From an uncultured Fibrobacter sp. (lineage in GTDB: Bacteria > Fibrobacterota > Fibrobacteria > Fibrobacterales > Fibrobacteraceae), in the NCBI GenBank assembly GCA_934700345.1, contig CAKUXP010000008.1, positions 33,909 through 97,908 of the forward strand: DNA of 64,000 nt, read 5' to 3'. The translations under genes and the position numbers were made by a program. A model generated the notes under the pieces. The model did not search any database. It saw only the letters and a list, made by a program, of their open reading frames with translations, and was not told where the DNA came from. Of the stretch, positions 8,258 through 16,251 are shown piece by piece; within the stretch, counting starts at the first letter, position 1; each line of letters begins with the position of its first letter.

Positions 8258-9008
8258 AGTAGATCCGCAACGAACGCTTGCGTTCTTCCGTAAACTCGTA
8301 ATCCAGCGAATCGTAGTAGCCTTTCAGCTCGCCAGCCGTAAACGGAACCGCGTAGCGCCCCGCCCAAAGGGAAAGCGCCCTAGCGGGATTTTCGCGAAAA
8401 GCACCGATCGACTCCTGCACATACGCGAGAAACCGTTTCGTCTTCGGAAGCATCTCGGAAGAAAGCGCCGATCGATGGACGCTCCAGGCACCAAAGACAA
8501 AGGGCAGTCCTTGCCACTCCCGCCAAAGAAGCGCCAGGTCATAGCAAAAAGGCCAATCGCCTTTCGCCTTTTCCAGCAGGGCTTCGTCGCCGATGAGAAG
8601 CGCGGCGTCGCAACGCATCCGGTCATCGACATATTGCGGACGGATTTTCAGATACTGCGAACAGATTACCCGGAGAAGCGCGATCGACGTTCCGCTCTGC
8701 GTCGTCAGATAGATCCGCTTTTGGGAAAGCTCCTCGATGGGGAAGCGAGAAAAAAGTTCCACCGAATGGACTTCCAGCCGGCAAGACGTACAGATGTCCG
8801 GAGCGAGCACCAAATCATCCGGGGCCTTGGCGTACGCAATCGAAGACGCCGGGGCCAGATGGATTTTTCCGGTCCAGAGCTTTTGATTCAGCTCGCTAGG
8901 CACGCCGTCATCGAAAGAAATTTCGCGGCAAAGCGACCGGTCGCGCAAAAAGAGGTGAAAAAACGGAGCACAGACCAAAAAAGGGATTCTTCCGACAACC
9001 AAGTCCAT
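8199..9008 (-). CDS. mqnA: Chorismate dehydratase MqnA (futalosine menaquinone pathway)
   Basis: A 269-residue periplasmic-binding-protein-like enzyme. The family signature is seen at the N terminus (VVGRIPFLVCAPFFH, the GRIxxLNxxP-type motif) and in SELNQKLWTGKIHLAPASSIAYA. MqnA removes water from chorismate to give 3-[(1-carboxyvinyl)oxy]benzoate, the first step of the alternative menaquinone route. No other mqn gene lies nearby. The 3' end overlaps the convergent aldolase gene by 59 bases. Confidence 0.85.
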   Translation of the reverse strand: MDLVVGRIPFLVCAPFFHLFLRDRSLCREISFDDGVPSELNQKLWTGKIHLAPASSIAYAKAPDDLVLAPDICTSCRLEVHSVELFSRFPIEELSQKRIYLTTQSGTSIALLRVICSQYLKIRPQYVDDRMRCDAALLIGDEALLEKAKGDWPFCYDLALLWREWQGLPFVFGAWSVHRSALSSEMLPKTKRFLAYVQESIGAFRENPARALSLWAGRYAVPFTAGELKGYYDSLDYEFTEERKRSLRIYFNLCAAEGIFDVAPPLRFL

Positions 9009-9032
9009 GAGAATAATTTAACTTTTTGTCGT

Positions 9033-9317
9033 ATGGCAAAATTCTATGTGAAAAGAACTCTATTCGGTGAAGATCAAAAAAGCTTGATTTTTCGTGGTTC
9101 CATCCTGGAAGGCGATATCGCCAAGGGAATGAGCATCAAGATTCCCATTACGGACAAGGCGGTCATCGACGTCAAGATAGACGACATCGTCGAGCTGGAA
9201 TCCCACGAAAGCCACGAAAAGCGTACGGGCCTAGTCGCCAAGTTTCAGGAAGAACCGGACGCACTCGAAATCGTCGCCGACCTGAACGTCCAAAACGAAG
9301 AGCTGGCTGTCGAATAA
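9033..9317 (+). CDS. Conserved-looking hypothetical protein
   Basis: A 94-residue acidic protein starting at ATG 9033; the open frame runs further upstream but there it is antisense to mqnA. It alternates short predicted strands (KFYVKRTLFGEDQKSLIFRG, MSIKIPITD, VIDVKIDDIVEL) and resembles a small beta-barrel such as translation-factor domain II. That likeness is structural intuition only. No signal peptide or membrane segment. It stands alone between two minus-strand genes. Confidence 0.6.
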   Translation: MAKFYVKRTLFGEDQKSLIFRGSILEGDIAKGMSIKIPITDKAVIDVKIDDIVELESHESHEKRTGLVAKFQEEPDALEIVADLNVQNEELAVE

Positions 9318-9388
9318 CCCTTGAATCCGGGGAGACGACACCCTTAGGATCGGCTTGATTGCGTACAAGCGAATCCTCTTGGTACAAG

Positions 9389-11011
9389 TTAAATTTCAAT
9401 CAGAAGTCCACAGCGGAGATATATAAAGTCTCCCGTTTTTTTTAGGTTCTGGTAGCCCACGAGGGCAAGCAAGGAAGATTTTCGTCCGAGCTTCACGTCT
9501 AGGCCCCCACCCGCCCGCCAGACCATCTGCGCGTCATCCCCAAAGGAGTATCCCAGATCGAAAGTTCCCACTGGCATCACCAGGCTCCCAAACGGAAGAT
9601 AGATATAGGCGCTGCCGACAAGCGGGAACAGCGAAATGTCGCCAAGCCTTTCGTAGCCGAATCCCACGCCGAGAAAAACCATCTGATCGACCGGATACCA
9701 CCAGTGTCCCGAAACGTCCAGATTGAAGTCCGACATTTCCTCTGTCGCATTAAAGGTTCCAACACTCACATCCGCCGTAAACGCTTGAACCGGTTTAGTA
9801 AAAGCGAAAAATCCCAGCACCGCCGCAAGAAAGACGGGAATCATCTTACCCGGTTTCACCGACACGTCGTTTTCGTTACCGCGAACTTCCCGCTCCCAGC
9901 CTCCGCCGTGTTCCTTTTTGAACGACAGCAGGCTCCCCTTGAGCATCGCAAAGTTCATCAGCAGGAAGTAATACGCACTGCTCGAAATTTTGAACAGCGC
10001 GACGATCAAAAAGAGAAGCATCATCCCAAAGGAAACAAAATAGACCGGCTGCATTTTCCACAAAAAGACAATATTCAGGATGAACACGGAAAGCATAATA
10101 TACGGCGTAAGCCATCGGAGCAGCTTGTGCGATAAAAAAAGATACGCCAACAGCGGACGGAACGGATTCAATAGGGGAAGATAGGAAAGCAGATAGTTGA
10201 AATTCGCCCGGCCTATACGGACCTTGCGGCGATATTCCCCATAACCTTCCTTGGAAGTCTGTTCCGTGCCGATTGCACTCGGATCGAACGTGCAGAAAAA
10301 TCCTTTTTGCAGGACTTTCTCCGTAATAAAGAAATCGTCCATGACGCTTTTCTCCACAGGCAACTTTGTGAACAACACATTGCGGATCGCATACAGGGCT
10401 CCGTTTCCGCCGACCAGCCGGTCGAGGATGCCTTCGAATTTCTTGATTTCGGATTCAAAGTCCCAGTAGCTGCGCTCGCCGGCTCCCAAAGGACTGCCGC
10501 TCTTGTCCGAGAGAATCAGACGCCCACAGACACACCCGATTTTCGGGTCGGCAAACGGGGAGACCAGCTTCCGGATTACGTTCGGAAAGAGCATCGTATT
10601 CGCATCGCAAAAGACAAGGATTTCCCCGGAAGCTTCCGATTGCAAACGGTTCAGCATCGCGGCCTTTCCCGCATTTTTCACGGCCCGGACTAGGTGGATT
10701 CCCTTGTCCGCATAGCGTTCGACGATTTCCGCAGTCCTGTCCGAAGATCCATCGTCACCGATCAAGATTTCGAGCAGATCCTTCGGGTAGTCAAGCTCAA
10801 GGAAATTCAGGATTTTCTTTTCGATAACCGCTTCCTCGTTATAGGCGGAAACCAGGACCGAAACCTTCGGGAGCGGCATCTTGAAAGTCCGGCGGTTTCT
10901 CCGCGCGAACAGTTCGCTCAAAAACGGAAGAGTCACCGGAAAAAGGACGTAGCAATGCACGAGCAAAAGCAAAAGTATCCAGAAAACGATTTCCATCGGC
11001 GTAAAAGTCAT
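9389..11011 (-). CDS. Family 2 glycosyltransferase with C-terminal signal-peptide/barrel-like extension
   Basis: The 540-residue product begins with a membrane helix (8-30) and a GT-A domain: VSVLVSAYNEE (51-61), GDDGSSD (85-91), CDANTM (135-140), then VGGNGALYAIR and a C-terminal RRKVRIGRANF in place of the QxxRW motif, followed by three or four membrane helices. After a short polar linker the same frame runs into MIPVFLAAVLGFFAFTKPV (from residue 390, base 9844), which looks like a signal peptide ending in QAF, and about 128 residues of short amphipathic strands resembling an outer-membrane barrel. The ATG overlaps the stop of the preceding gene (ATGA). The tail could be a fusion or a second product from an internal start. 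Confidence 0.82.
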   Translation of the reverse strand: MTFTPMEIVFWILLLLLVHCYVLFPVTLPFLSELFARRNRRTFKMPLPKVSVLVSAYNEEAVIEKKILNFLELDYPKDLLEILIGDDGSSDRTAEIVERYADKGIHLVRAVKNAGKAAMLNRLQSEASGEILVFCDANTMLFPNVIRKLVSPFADPKIGCVCGRLILSDKSGSPLGAGERSYWDFESEIKKFEGILDRLVGGNGALYAIRNVLFTKLPVEKSVMDDFFITEKVLQKGFFCTFDPSAIGTEQTSKEGYGEYRRKVRIGRANFNYLLSYLPLLNPFRPLLAYLFLSHKLLRWLTPYIMLSVFILNIVFLWKMQPVYFVSFGMMLLFLIVALFKISSSAYYFLLMNFAMLKGSLLSFKKEHGGGWEREVRGNENDVSVKPGKMIPVFLAAVLGFFAFTKPVQAFTADVSVGTFNATEEMSDFNLDVSGHWWYPVDQMVFLGVGFGYERLGDISLFPLVGSAYIYLPFGSLVMPVGTFDLGYSFGDDAQMVWRAGGGLDVKLGRKSSLLALVGYQNLKKTGDFIYLRCGLLIEI

Positions 11012-11475
11012 TGGCGAATCCATTCCTCTTCCTTGTTTAAAAACTGCATCAGAAGCATTCTCATTTCGTCGGCAGAAAGCCCCTGCGAATAAGTCAAGAT
11101 TGAAAGGCCCTTCGGCGCGACAAGCACATACGAGGGGACAGCCGTCAGCTTCCAGACATCGAAAAAGCAACGCTCGACGGGCATCCTTTTCAAGTCGCAG
11201 TCAATCGTATCCCGGGCCCCCTGGTCAAGACGTACCGGATGAAACCGGGAATTTAAAATACCCGCGACAGACTTATCGCGATAGGTCGTCCGGTCCATTT
11301 CCCGGCACGGCAGGCACCAGTCCGCCACGATATCGACAAAGAGCATCTTGCCGTCGGACTTCGCAGAGGAAAGCGCCTCGGAATAGTCTTCCCATCGAAC
11401 CGCGGTCGAATCCGGATCGGCCGACAAATGCGAAAATAAGCCGCAGATAAAAAACATCGGCAAAAAAGCTTTCAT
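11008..11475 (-). CDS. Exported thioredoxin-like protein
   Basis: A 155-residue protein with a signal peptide (about 1-19) and a thioredoxin fold of the DUF255/DsbD-C type: KMLFVDIVADWCLPCREMDR carries the CxxC active site (WCLPC), and VPSYVLVAPKG supplies the cis-Pro segment. It should act in the periplasm in thiol-disulfide exchange. It overlaps its neighbours on both sides by ATGA and lies in the clpP-ftsY operon ahead of the glycosyltransferase. Confidence 0.8.
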   Translation of the reverse strand: MKAFLPMFFICGLFSHLSADPDSTAVRWEDYSEALSSAKSDGKMLFVDIVADWCLPCREMDRTTYRDKSVAGILNSRFHPVRLDQGARDTIDCDLKRMPVERCFFDVWKLTAVPSYVLVAPKGLSILTYSQGLSADEMRMLLMQFLNKEEEWIRQ

Positions 11476-11849
11476 CGGCGAACCTTCGCGGGCTCGCCGC
11501 CGTTTGTCCGTGAATTCATCGCCTTAGGCGCTATCGCTTGCGCCTCGATAGCGACAGAATCGACATAGGCGACGACCAAATCCTGGAACGTATTCCAGAC
11601 ATCCGGATTTCCCTGAATCCATTTCGCAACGGAATCAAACCTTTGGACCGAATAGCCGTACTTTTCCAAAACGAGAATCCGAGCGGTCCGACCGTCGGGA
11701 GACGCTTCACCGTATTCGCGTTCCGCGATGCGAAGATCCCCGTACAGATGGACAAATTCCGCAGGCACGGAAACGCTTTCGGTACAGGCACAGATCGAAA
11801 GCGAAAAAAAAACGCAGAGAAGCTTATTCCTTGAAAAGCCCCTCGACAT
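11472..11849 (-). CDS. Small predicted lipoprotein
   Basis: A 125-residue protein with a short basic start, a hydrophobic stretch and a lipobox-like LSICAC, so probably an exported lipoprotein. The rest is a predicted helical domain (EFVHLYGDLRIAEREYG, then VQRFDSVAKWIQGNPDVWN) that recalls the DUF4296 type of Bacteroidetes-like lipoproteins; I am not sure of this. It overlaps ftsY by 26 bases upstream and the thioredoxin-like gene by four bases downstream. Confidence 0.65.
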   Translation of the reverse strand: MSRGFSRNKLLCVFFSLSICACTESVSVPAEFVHLYGDLRIAEREYGEASPDGRTARILVLEKYGYSVQRFDSVAKWIQGNPDVWNTFQDLVVAYVDSVAIEAQAIAPKAMNSRTNGGEPAKVRR

Positions 11850-12726
11850 ATTCCGCCTTGCAGAAAGGAACGAGTTGGTCGATGCGTTCCCCCATTCCTA
11901 CCCAGCAAATAGGGACCTTGAGCGAACTCGCTATCGAGAGGACCGAACCTCCGTGAGCCGTACCATCGAGCTTCGTTACGACAAGCCCTGTCAAGGGGAA
12001 GCTCTGGTTGAAAATCTTCGCCTGGCTTATCGCGTTCTGCCCGGTATTCCCGTCAATGACAAGCATCATGTCGTGCGGATAGGCGGCGTCCTGCTTCTTG
12101 AGGACGCGCACGATCTTTGCGAGTTCCTCCATCAGATAATCCTTGTTCTGCAAGCGACCCGCCGTATCGATGAAAACGATATCACAACCCCGGGCCTTGG
12201 CCGCCGCACAGGCGTCAAACGCGACAGCAGCCGGGTCCGAACCTTCTGCATGGCGCACAAATTCCGCCCCGGCGCGTTCCGCCCAGACTTCAAGCTGTTC
12301 GATAGCCGCCGCCCGAAACGTATCCGCCGCGGCAATCATCACCTTGCGTCCTTCGTCAGCAAACTTCTTCGCAAGCTTTCCGATGGTCGTCGTCTTTCCG
12401 GCACCGTTCACTCCGATGACCAGAACCACATGCGGCTTTCCCTTGAACTCGAACTTCGGCGGATCGACCAGAAAGCGTTCCGCCTCGGACCGCAAAATGT
12501 CCAAGACCTCCGATTCCGAAAGGGACTTTCCGAGTGCCTCTTCGCGGAGCGCATCCGTGAGCATGAACGCGGCAGAGGTTCCCACGTCCGCCTTGATCAG
12601 ACGCTCTTCCAAATCTTCGAGCATCTCATCGGTAACCTTTCCCTTGCCGGCAATGCCCTTGATTTCGCCGAGGATCGCATTGCGCGTCTTGGCAAGCCCG
12701 CTCTTTATCGCCGAAAAGAATCCCAT
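11824..12726 (-). CDS. ftsY: Signal recognition particle receptor FtsY
   Basis: A 300-residue SRP GTPase made of an N-terminal four-helix domain (about 1-90) and the NG GTPase domain: GVNGAGKTTTIGKLA (P-loop), DTFRAAAIEQL, DTAGRLQNK, TKLDGTAHGG, and the closing GMGERIDQLVPF. It docks ribosome-SRP complexes at the membrane. It lacks the long acidic N-terminal domain of the E. coli protein, as many phyla do. Its start overlaps the clpP stop by one base (TGATG). Confidence 0.96.
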   Translation of the reverse strand: MGFFSAIKSGLAKTRNAILGEIKGIAGKGKVTDEMLEDLEERLIKADVGTSAAFMLTDALREEALGKSLSESEVLDILRSEAERFLVDPPKFEFKGKPHVVLVIGVNGAGKTTTIGKLAKKFADEGRKVMIAAADTFRAAAIEQLEVWAERAGAEFVRHAEGSDPAAVAFDACAAAKARGCDIVFIDTAGRLQNKDYLMEELAKIVRVLKKQDAAYPHDMMLVIDGNTGQNAISQAKIFNQSFPLTGLVVTKLDGTAHGGSVLSIASSLKVPICWVGMGERIDQLVPFCKAEYVEGLFKE

Positions 12727-13316
12727 CAGACGACGCTCTTCACTTCATCGACAAGACCGTAGGCCTTCGCCTCTTCCGCCGACATAAAGTTGTCCCGTTC
12801 CGTATCCCGATCAACTTCTTCAATCGACTTTCCGGTTGTCTTCGCAATGATGCCCGTCGTAATCGAACGGATGCGGAGCATTTCCTCCGCCTGGATCTTG
12901 ATGTCGCTCGCAGGACCTTCCATCTGTCCCTGGATTAGCGGCTGGTGAATCATGATGCGCGCCGACGGCCAAGCGTAACGCTTTCCCTTTGCGCCAGCGG
13001 TCAGGAGCACCGCTCCCATTGAGGCGGCCTGTCCGCAGCAAACCGTCACGACGTCGCTTTGGATGGCGTTCATGCAGTCATAAATCGCAAGTCCGCTTGA
13101 AATTACGCCGCCCGGGCTGTTGATAAAGAAAACGATATCATCTTGGGAAAGCGAATCGAGGTAAAGCAACTGTTTCACTATCTTCGCCGCGCTTTCGTCA
13201 TCGACCTGGTTCCACAAGAAAACCCTCCGGTTGCCCGAAAAGTACTCTTCGGCCTTCTTCATGAAATCCGGCGCTTGTTCCTTCTCTTTTTCGTCGTTTT
13301 TTTTCTCGGCGTTCAT
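12726..13316 (-). CDS. clpP: ATP-dependent Clp protease proteolytic subunit
   Basis: A 196-residue ClpP. The catalytic Ser99 lies in CCGQAASMGAVLL, His124 in SARIMIHQP, and the Asp in VDRDTERDNFMSA. The N-terminal 20 residues are charged and variable; FINSPGGVISSGLAIYD is the handle-region signature. It forms the tetradecameric chamber that works with ClpX or ClpA, neither of which is in this window. First gene of a compact five-gene minus-strand operon. Confidence 0.96.
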   Translation of the reverse strand: MNAEKKNDEKEKEQAPDFMKKAEEYFSGNRRVFLWNQVDDESAAKIVKQLLYLDSLSQDDIVFFINSPGGVISSGLAIYDCMNAIQSDVVTVCCGQAASMGAVLLTAGAKGKRYAWPSARIMIHQPLIQGQMEGPASDIKIQAEEMLRIRSITTGIIAKTTGKSIEEVDRDTERDNFMSAEEAKAYGLVDEVKSVV

Positions 13317-13662
13317 TCAAAACTCCATAAAGTAAAATGTTTCCTGCTTAATTTAAAAAATACTCCGAGAAAATTTTAAGCGTCACCGCTTCGCGATAAC
13401 AACGAAGCCTGTGTTTCACTTTTCGTTCAACCTCCGCCTTTTTATTTTGCGCCGTGCCAATAGACGGCAAGCCCCGACTTGACATCGGCTCCGGTCAAAC
13501 GCCCGATTCGAGTTCCTTTTTGGCGACAGCAGAGCAAGCGGGAAATCGTATCGGAATTTTAGATCCAAGGTTCGAAAAAAGCGTGGTCCTGGAGATGGTT
13601 GCGAGGCTCACTTCCTATGCATTTTTTTATATTTGCGCATAAAACAAACCGATGAGGATTCA
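13317..13662. other. Intergenic region between clpP and sahH
   Basis: This 346-bp gap holds the divergent promoters and no convincing gene. It contains gcgtggtcctgg (13581-13592), which recurs at 37832-37843 in the large repeat region. I looked for an SAH riboswitch ahead of sahH and did not find its conserved core. Confidence 0.5.
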
Positions 13663-15123
13663 ATGGAATACAAAATCAAGGATATAAATCTCGCCGTCGA
13701 AGGTCGCAAGGAGCTAGACCTCGCCGAAACGGAAATGCCCGGTCTGATGGCTCTCCGCAAGGAATACGAAGGAAAGTTACCGCTCAAGGGCGCTCGCATC
13801 ATGGGAAGTCTCCACATGACCGTGCAGACGGCAATCCTCATTGAAACGCTTACGGAACTCGGCGCGGACGTGCGCTGGGTGAGCTGCAACATTTTCAGCA
13901 CGCAGGACAACGCGGCGGCAGCGGTCGTCGTCGGCAAGAAAGGCTCCGTCGAAGCTCCCAAGGGAACGCCCGTATTCGCCTGGAAGGGCGAAACGCTCGA
14001 AGAGTATTGGGACAACACGGCAAAGGCGCTCGTATGGCCCGACGGCGAAGGCCCCGACATGATAGTCGATGACGGCGGAGACGCGACAATGATGATTGTC
14101 CGTGGCGCGGAATTCGAAGACGCGGGGAAGGTTCCCGATTACAACCCCGAAACGGATTCCGAGGAATGGGGAGCGTTCCTTTCCGTCGTCCGCAAGGAAA
14201 TCGGAAAAGACCCGAAGCACTTTACAAAGCTCCGCGCAAAGATCAAGGGCGTTTCCGAAGAAACGACGACCGGCGTTCACCGCCTCTACGAAATGGCCCG
14301 CGAAGGACGCCTTCCGTTTGCCGCCATCAACGTAAACGATTCCGTCACCAAGTCAAAGTTCGACAACCTCTACGGTTGCCGCCATTCGCTCATCGACGGC
14401 ATAAACCGCGCAACGGACGTAATGATGGCAGGAAAAGTCGCCGTGGTTTGCGGATACGGAGATGTGGGCAAAGGCTGCGCCCAATCGCTCCGCGGACAAG
14501 GCGCACGCGTCATCGTCACGGAAATCGACCCGATCTGCGCCCTCCAAGCCGCCATGGAAGGCTACGAAGTCAAGACGCTCGACGAAGTCGTATCGTTTGC
14601 GGACATCTTCGTCACGACAACCGGAAATCTCGGCATTATCTCCGCCGAACAAATGGGCAAGATGAAGAACCGCGCCATCGTCGGAAACATCGGGCATTTC
14701 GACAACGAAATCGATATGGCGGGCCTTGCAAAAGTTCCCGGCATCAAAAAGAACAACATCAAGCCGCAGTATGACGAATGGATTTTCCCCGACGGTCACA
14801 GCGTGCTCGTTCTCGCCGAAGGACGGCTCCTGAACCTGGGCTGCGCCACGGGGCATCCGAGCTTCGTGATGAGCGCGAGCTTCACCAACCAGACGATTGC
14901 GCAGGTCGATCTATGGCTCTCCGCAACCGGAAAGCCTACGGTAAGCGGCTACAGCTACGAAAAGGGAAAGGTCTATCGTCTGCCGATGATTCTCGACGAA
15001 AAAGTCGCGCGGCTGCACCTCGAAAAGCTCGGCGTACACCTTTCCACACTTCGCAAGGAACAGGCGGACTACATCGGCGTAAAAGTCGAAGGTCCCTACA
15101 AGCCGGAATTCTACCGCTACTGA
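13663..15123 (+). CDS. ahcY: Adenosylhomocysteinase (S-adenosylhomocysteine hydrolase)
   Basis: A 486-residue enzyme that splits S-adenosylhomocysteine into homocysteine and adenosine, recycling the methylation by-product. Visible motifs are GSLHMTVQTA, SCNIFSTQDNAAAA, the NAD site VVCGYGDVGKGCAQSLRGQG, GNIGHFDNEIDM, and the C-terminal KPEFYRY, whose Lys and Tyr reach the neighbouring subunit's cofactor. ATG 13663 has GAGG five bases upstream, better than the longer GCG-flanked extension. Followed by a good terminator. Confidence 0.97.
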   Translation: MEYKIKDINLAVEGRKELDLAETEMPGLMALRKEYEGKLPLKGARIMGSLHMTVQTAILIETLTELGADVRWVSCNIFSTQDNAAAAVVVGKKGSVEAPKGTPVFAWKGETLEEYWDNTAKALVWPDGEGPDMIVDDGGDATMMIVRGAEFEDAGKVPDYNPETDSEEWGAFLSVVRKEIGKDPKHFTKLRAKIKGVSEETTTGVHRLYEMAREGRLPFAAINVNDSVTKSKFDNLYGCRHSLIDGINRATDVMMAGKVAVVCGYGDVGKGCAQSLRGQGARVIVTEIDPICALQAAMEGYEVKTLDEVVSFADIFVTTTGNLGIISAEQMGKMKNRAIVGNIGHFDNEIDMAGLAKVPGIKKNNIKPQYDEWIFPDGHSVLVLAEGRLLNLGCATGHPSFVMSASFTNQTIAQVDLWLSATGKPTVSGYSYEKGKVYRLPMILDEKVARLHLEKLGVHLSTLRKEQADYIGVKVEGPYKPEFYRY

Positions 15124-15138
15124 TTTCACCAAAAGCCC

Positions 15139-15170
15139 AAAAGGTTCCGTTTCAACGCAGAACCTTTTTT
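15139..15170 (+). terminator. Rho-independent terminator after sahH
   Basis: AAAGGTTC and GAACCTTTTTT form a stem around a 12-nt loop, ending in a T tract, 16 bases past the sahH stop. Confidence 0.75.
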
Positions 15171-15184
15171 CGTCGAAGCGTACA

Positions 15185-15214
15185 GCAAAAAACCCGGCAT
15201 TCGCCGGGTTTTTC
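15185..15214 (-). terminator. Rho-independent terminator after the sigma factor gene (bidirectional)
   Basis: ACCCGGC/GCCGGGT stem with ATTC loop, flanked by A6 and T5 so that it can end transcription in both directions. It lies 28 bases past the sigma factor stop. Confidence 0.8.
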
Positions 15215-15241
15215 GAAAGGAGAGAGAGTTTCTAGAAAATA

Positions 15242-16066
15242 TCAGGCAGCGTCAAGAACCTGGTCTATCTTTGTTGTGCGCAGCTTAGCGAGAGCCTTTT
15301 CCTTCACCTGGCGAACGCGTTCCTTCGAAAGTCCGACCATCTTGCCGATTTCCTTCAGGTTCAAGTCCGCATCCATGTCCAGGCCATAATAAAGCCCGAT
15401 GACGCGATGTTCCTGGTCGGTCAGGTTTTCCTTCAGCAAAAGTTCGAGCGAAGCCTGTTCGCCGTTCTTTTCCGCAAGCGCATCCGTTGCATCGGCGGTA
15501 GAAGCGAGGCAGTCTCCAAGCGTCATGTCCCCGTCTTCGCCAACCGGAGAATCGAGCGACGTCGCATGGGAACCCATCATCAGGATTTTTTCGATATCCT
15601 TCGCCTTGTAGCGGCTTTCGCCTTCGAGGCTTTCCGGGTCAATCGTCATCTGGCCTCCGATGACCTGGCGAGTCGTCGTCGCGGCACGGTTAAAGCGCCG
15701 AAGCACCAGTTCCTTTTCCGCGCTGATGCGGACAAGGCGCGCCTTTTCGGAAATCGCCCGAGTGATATTCTGGCGAATCCACCAAACCGCGTAGCTGATA
15801 AACTTGATTTTCTGGTTCGGATCAAAACGGCGGGCAGCTTCGATAAGGCCCATGTTGCCTTCGTTGATGAGTTCGTTCACATCGAGACCCTGACCCTTGT
15901 AGAGGTTCGCAATGTTCACGACAAATTTCAAATTGGATTTGACAAGGAGATCCTGCGCACGGCGATAGCCCTTGGCGGCAAGCTGAATCAAAACTTTTTC
16001 CTGTTCACGGGAGAGGAGCGGATACTTGGAGATGTCATTCAAGTATTGGAAGTAAATGGAATTCAT
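15242..16066 (-). CDS. rpoD: RpoD/SigA-type RNA polymerase sigma factor (short form)
   Basis: A 274-residue sigma-70 factor with region 1.2 (YFQYLNDISKYPLLSREQE), region 2 (VKSNLKFVVNIANLYKGQGLDVNELINEG; FISYAVWWIRQNI for region 2.4), region 3, and region 4 with the helix-turn-helix LNLKEIGKMVGLSKERVRQV. Region 1.1 is absent and the long non-conserved insert is missing, as in the primary sigma factor of Bacteroidetes-type bacteria. It is therefore probably the housekeeping sigma factor, though a group 2 paralogue cannot be ruled out. Confidence 0.88.
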   Translation of the reverse strand: MNSIYFQYLNDISKYPLLSREQEKVLIQLAAKGYRRAQDLLVKSNLKFVVNIANLYKGQGLDVNELINEGNMGLIEAARRFDPNQKIKFISYAVWWIRQNITRAISEKARLVRISAEKELVLRRFNRAATTTRQVIGGQMTIDPESLEGESRYKAKDIEKILMMGSHATSLDSPVGEDGDMTLGDCLASTADATDALAEKNGEQASLELLLKENLTDQEHRVIGLYYGLDMDADLNLKEIGKMVGLSKERVRQVKEKALAKLRTTKIDQVLDAA

Positions 16067-16251
16067 CTGACGTTACCTCTTTTTTGTTGCAGCGACCTTT
16101 TCGCTACACCTTGAAATATAAAGCATCGATTTTTTCCAAGTGTCAGAAAGAGCCATCGTTTTAGCAAAACCTTCATCGCCTTTCTGTCTCCATTTATCGT
16201 CCTTTTGTCATTTTTTTGTCATTTTCAAGAAAAAATCCCTATATTGGAAGC

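Noticed and set aside
9346..9377. Hairpin between two convergent genes (AGGAT..CTTG / CAAG..ATCCT)
   Set aside because: It has an internal loop and no T tract on either strand, so it was not called a terminator.
13454..13642. Open frame of 62 codons upstream of sahH
   Set aside because: Its composition is that of intergenic DNA, it has no ribosome-binding site, and part of it is shared with a non-coding repeat word.
13500..13662. Possible SAH riboswitch before the adenosylhomocysteinase gene
   Set aside because: The conserved core could not be found; only gcgaggctcac resembled a fragment of it.
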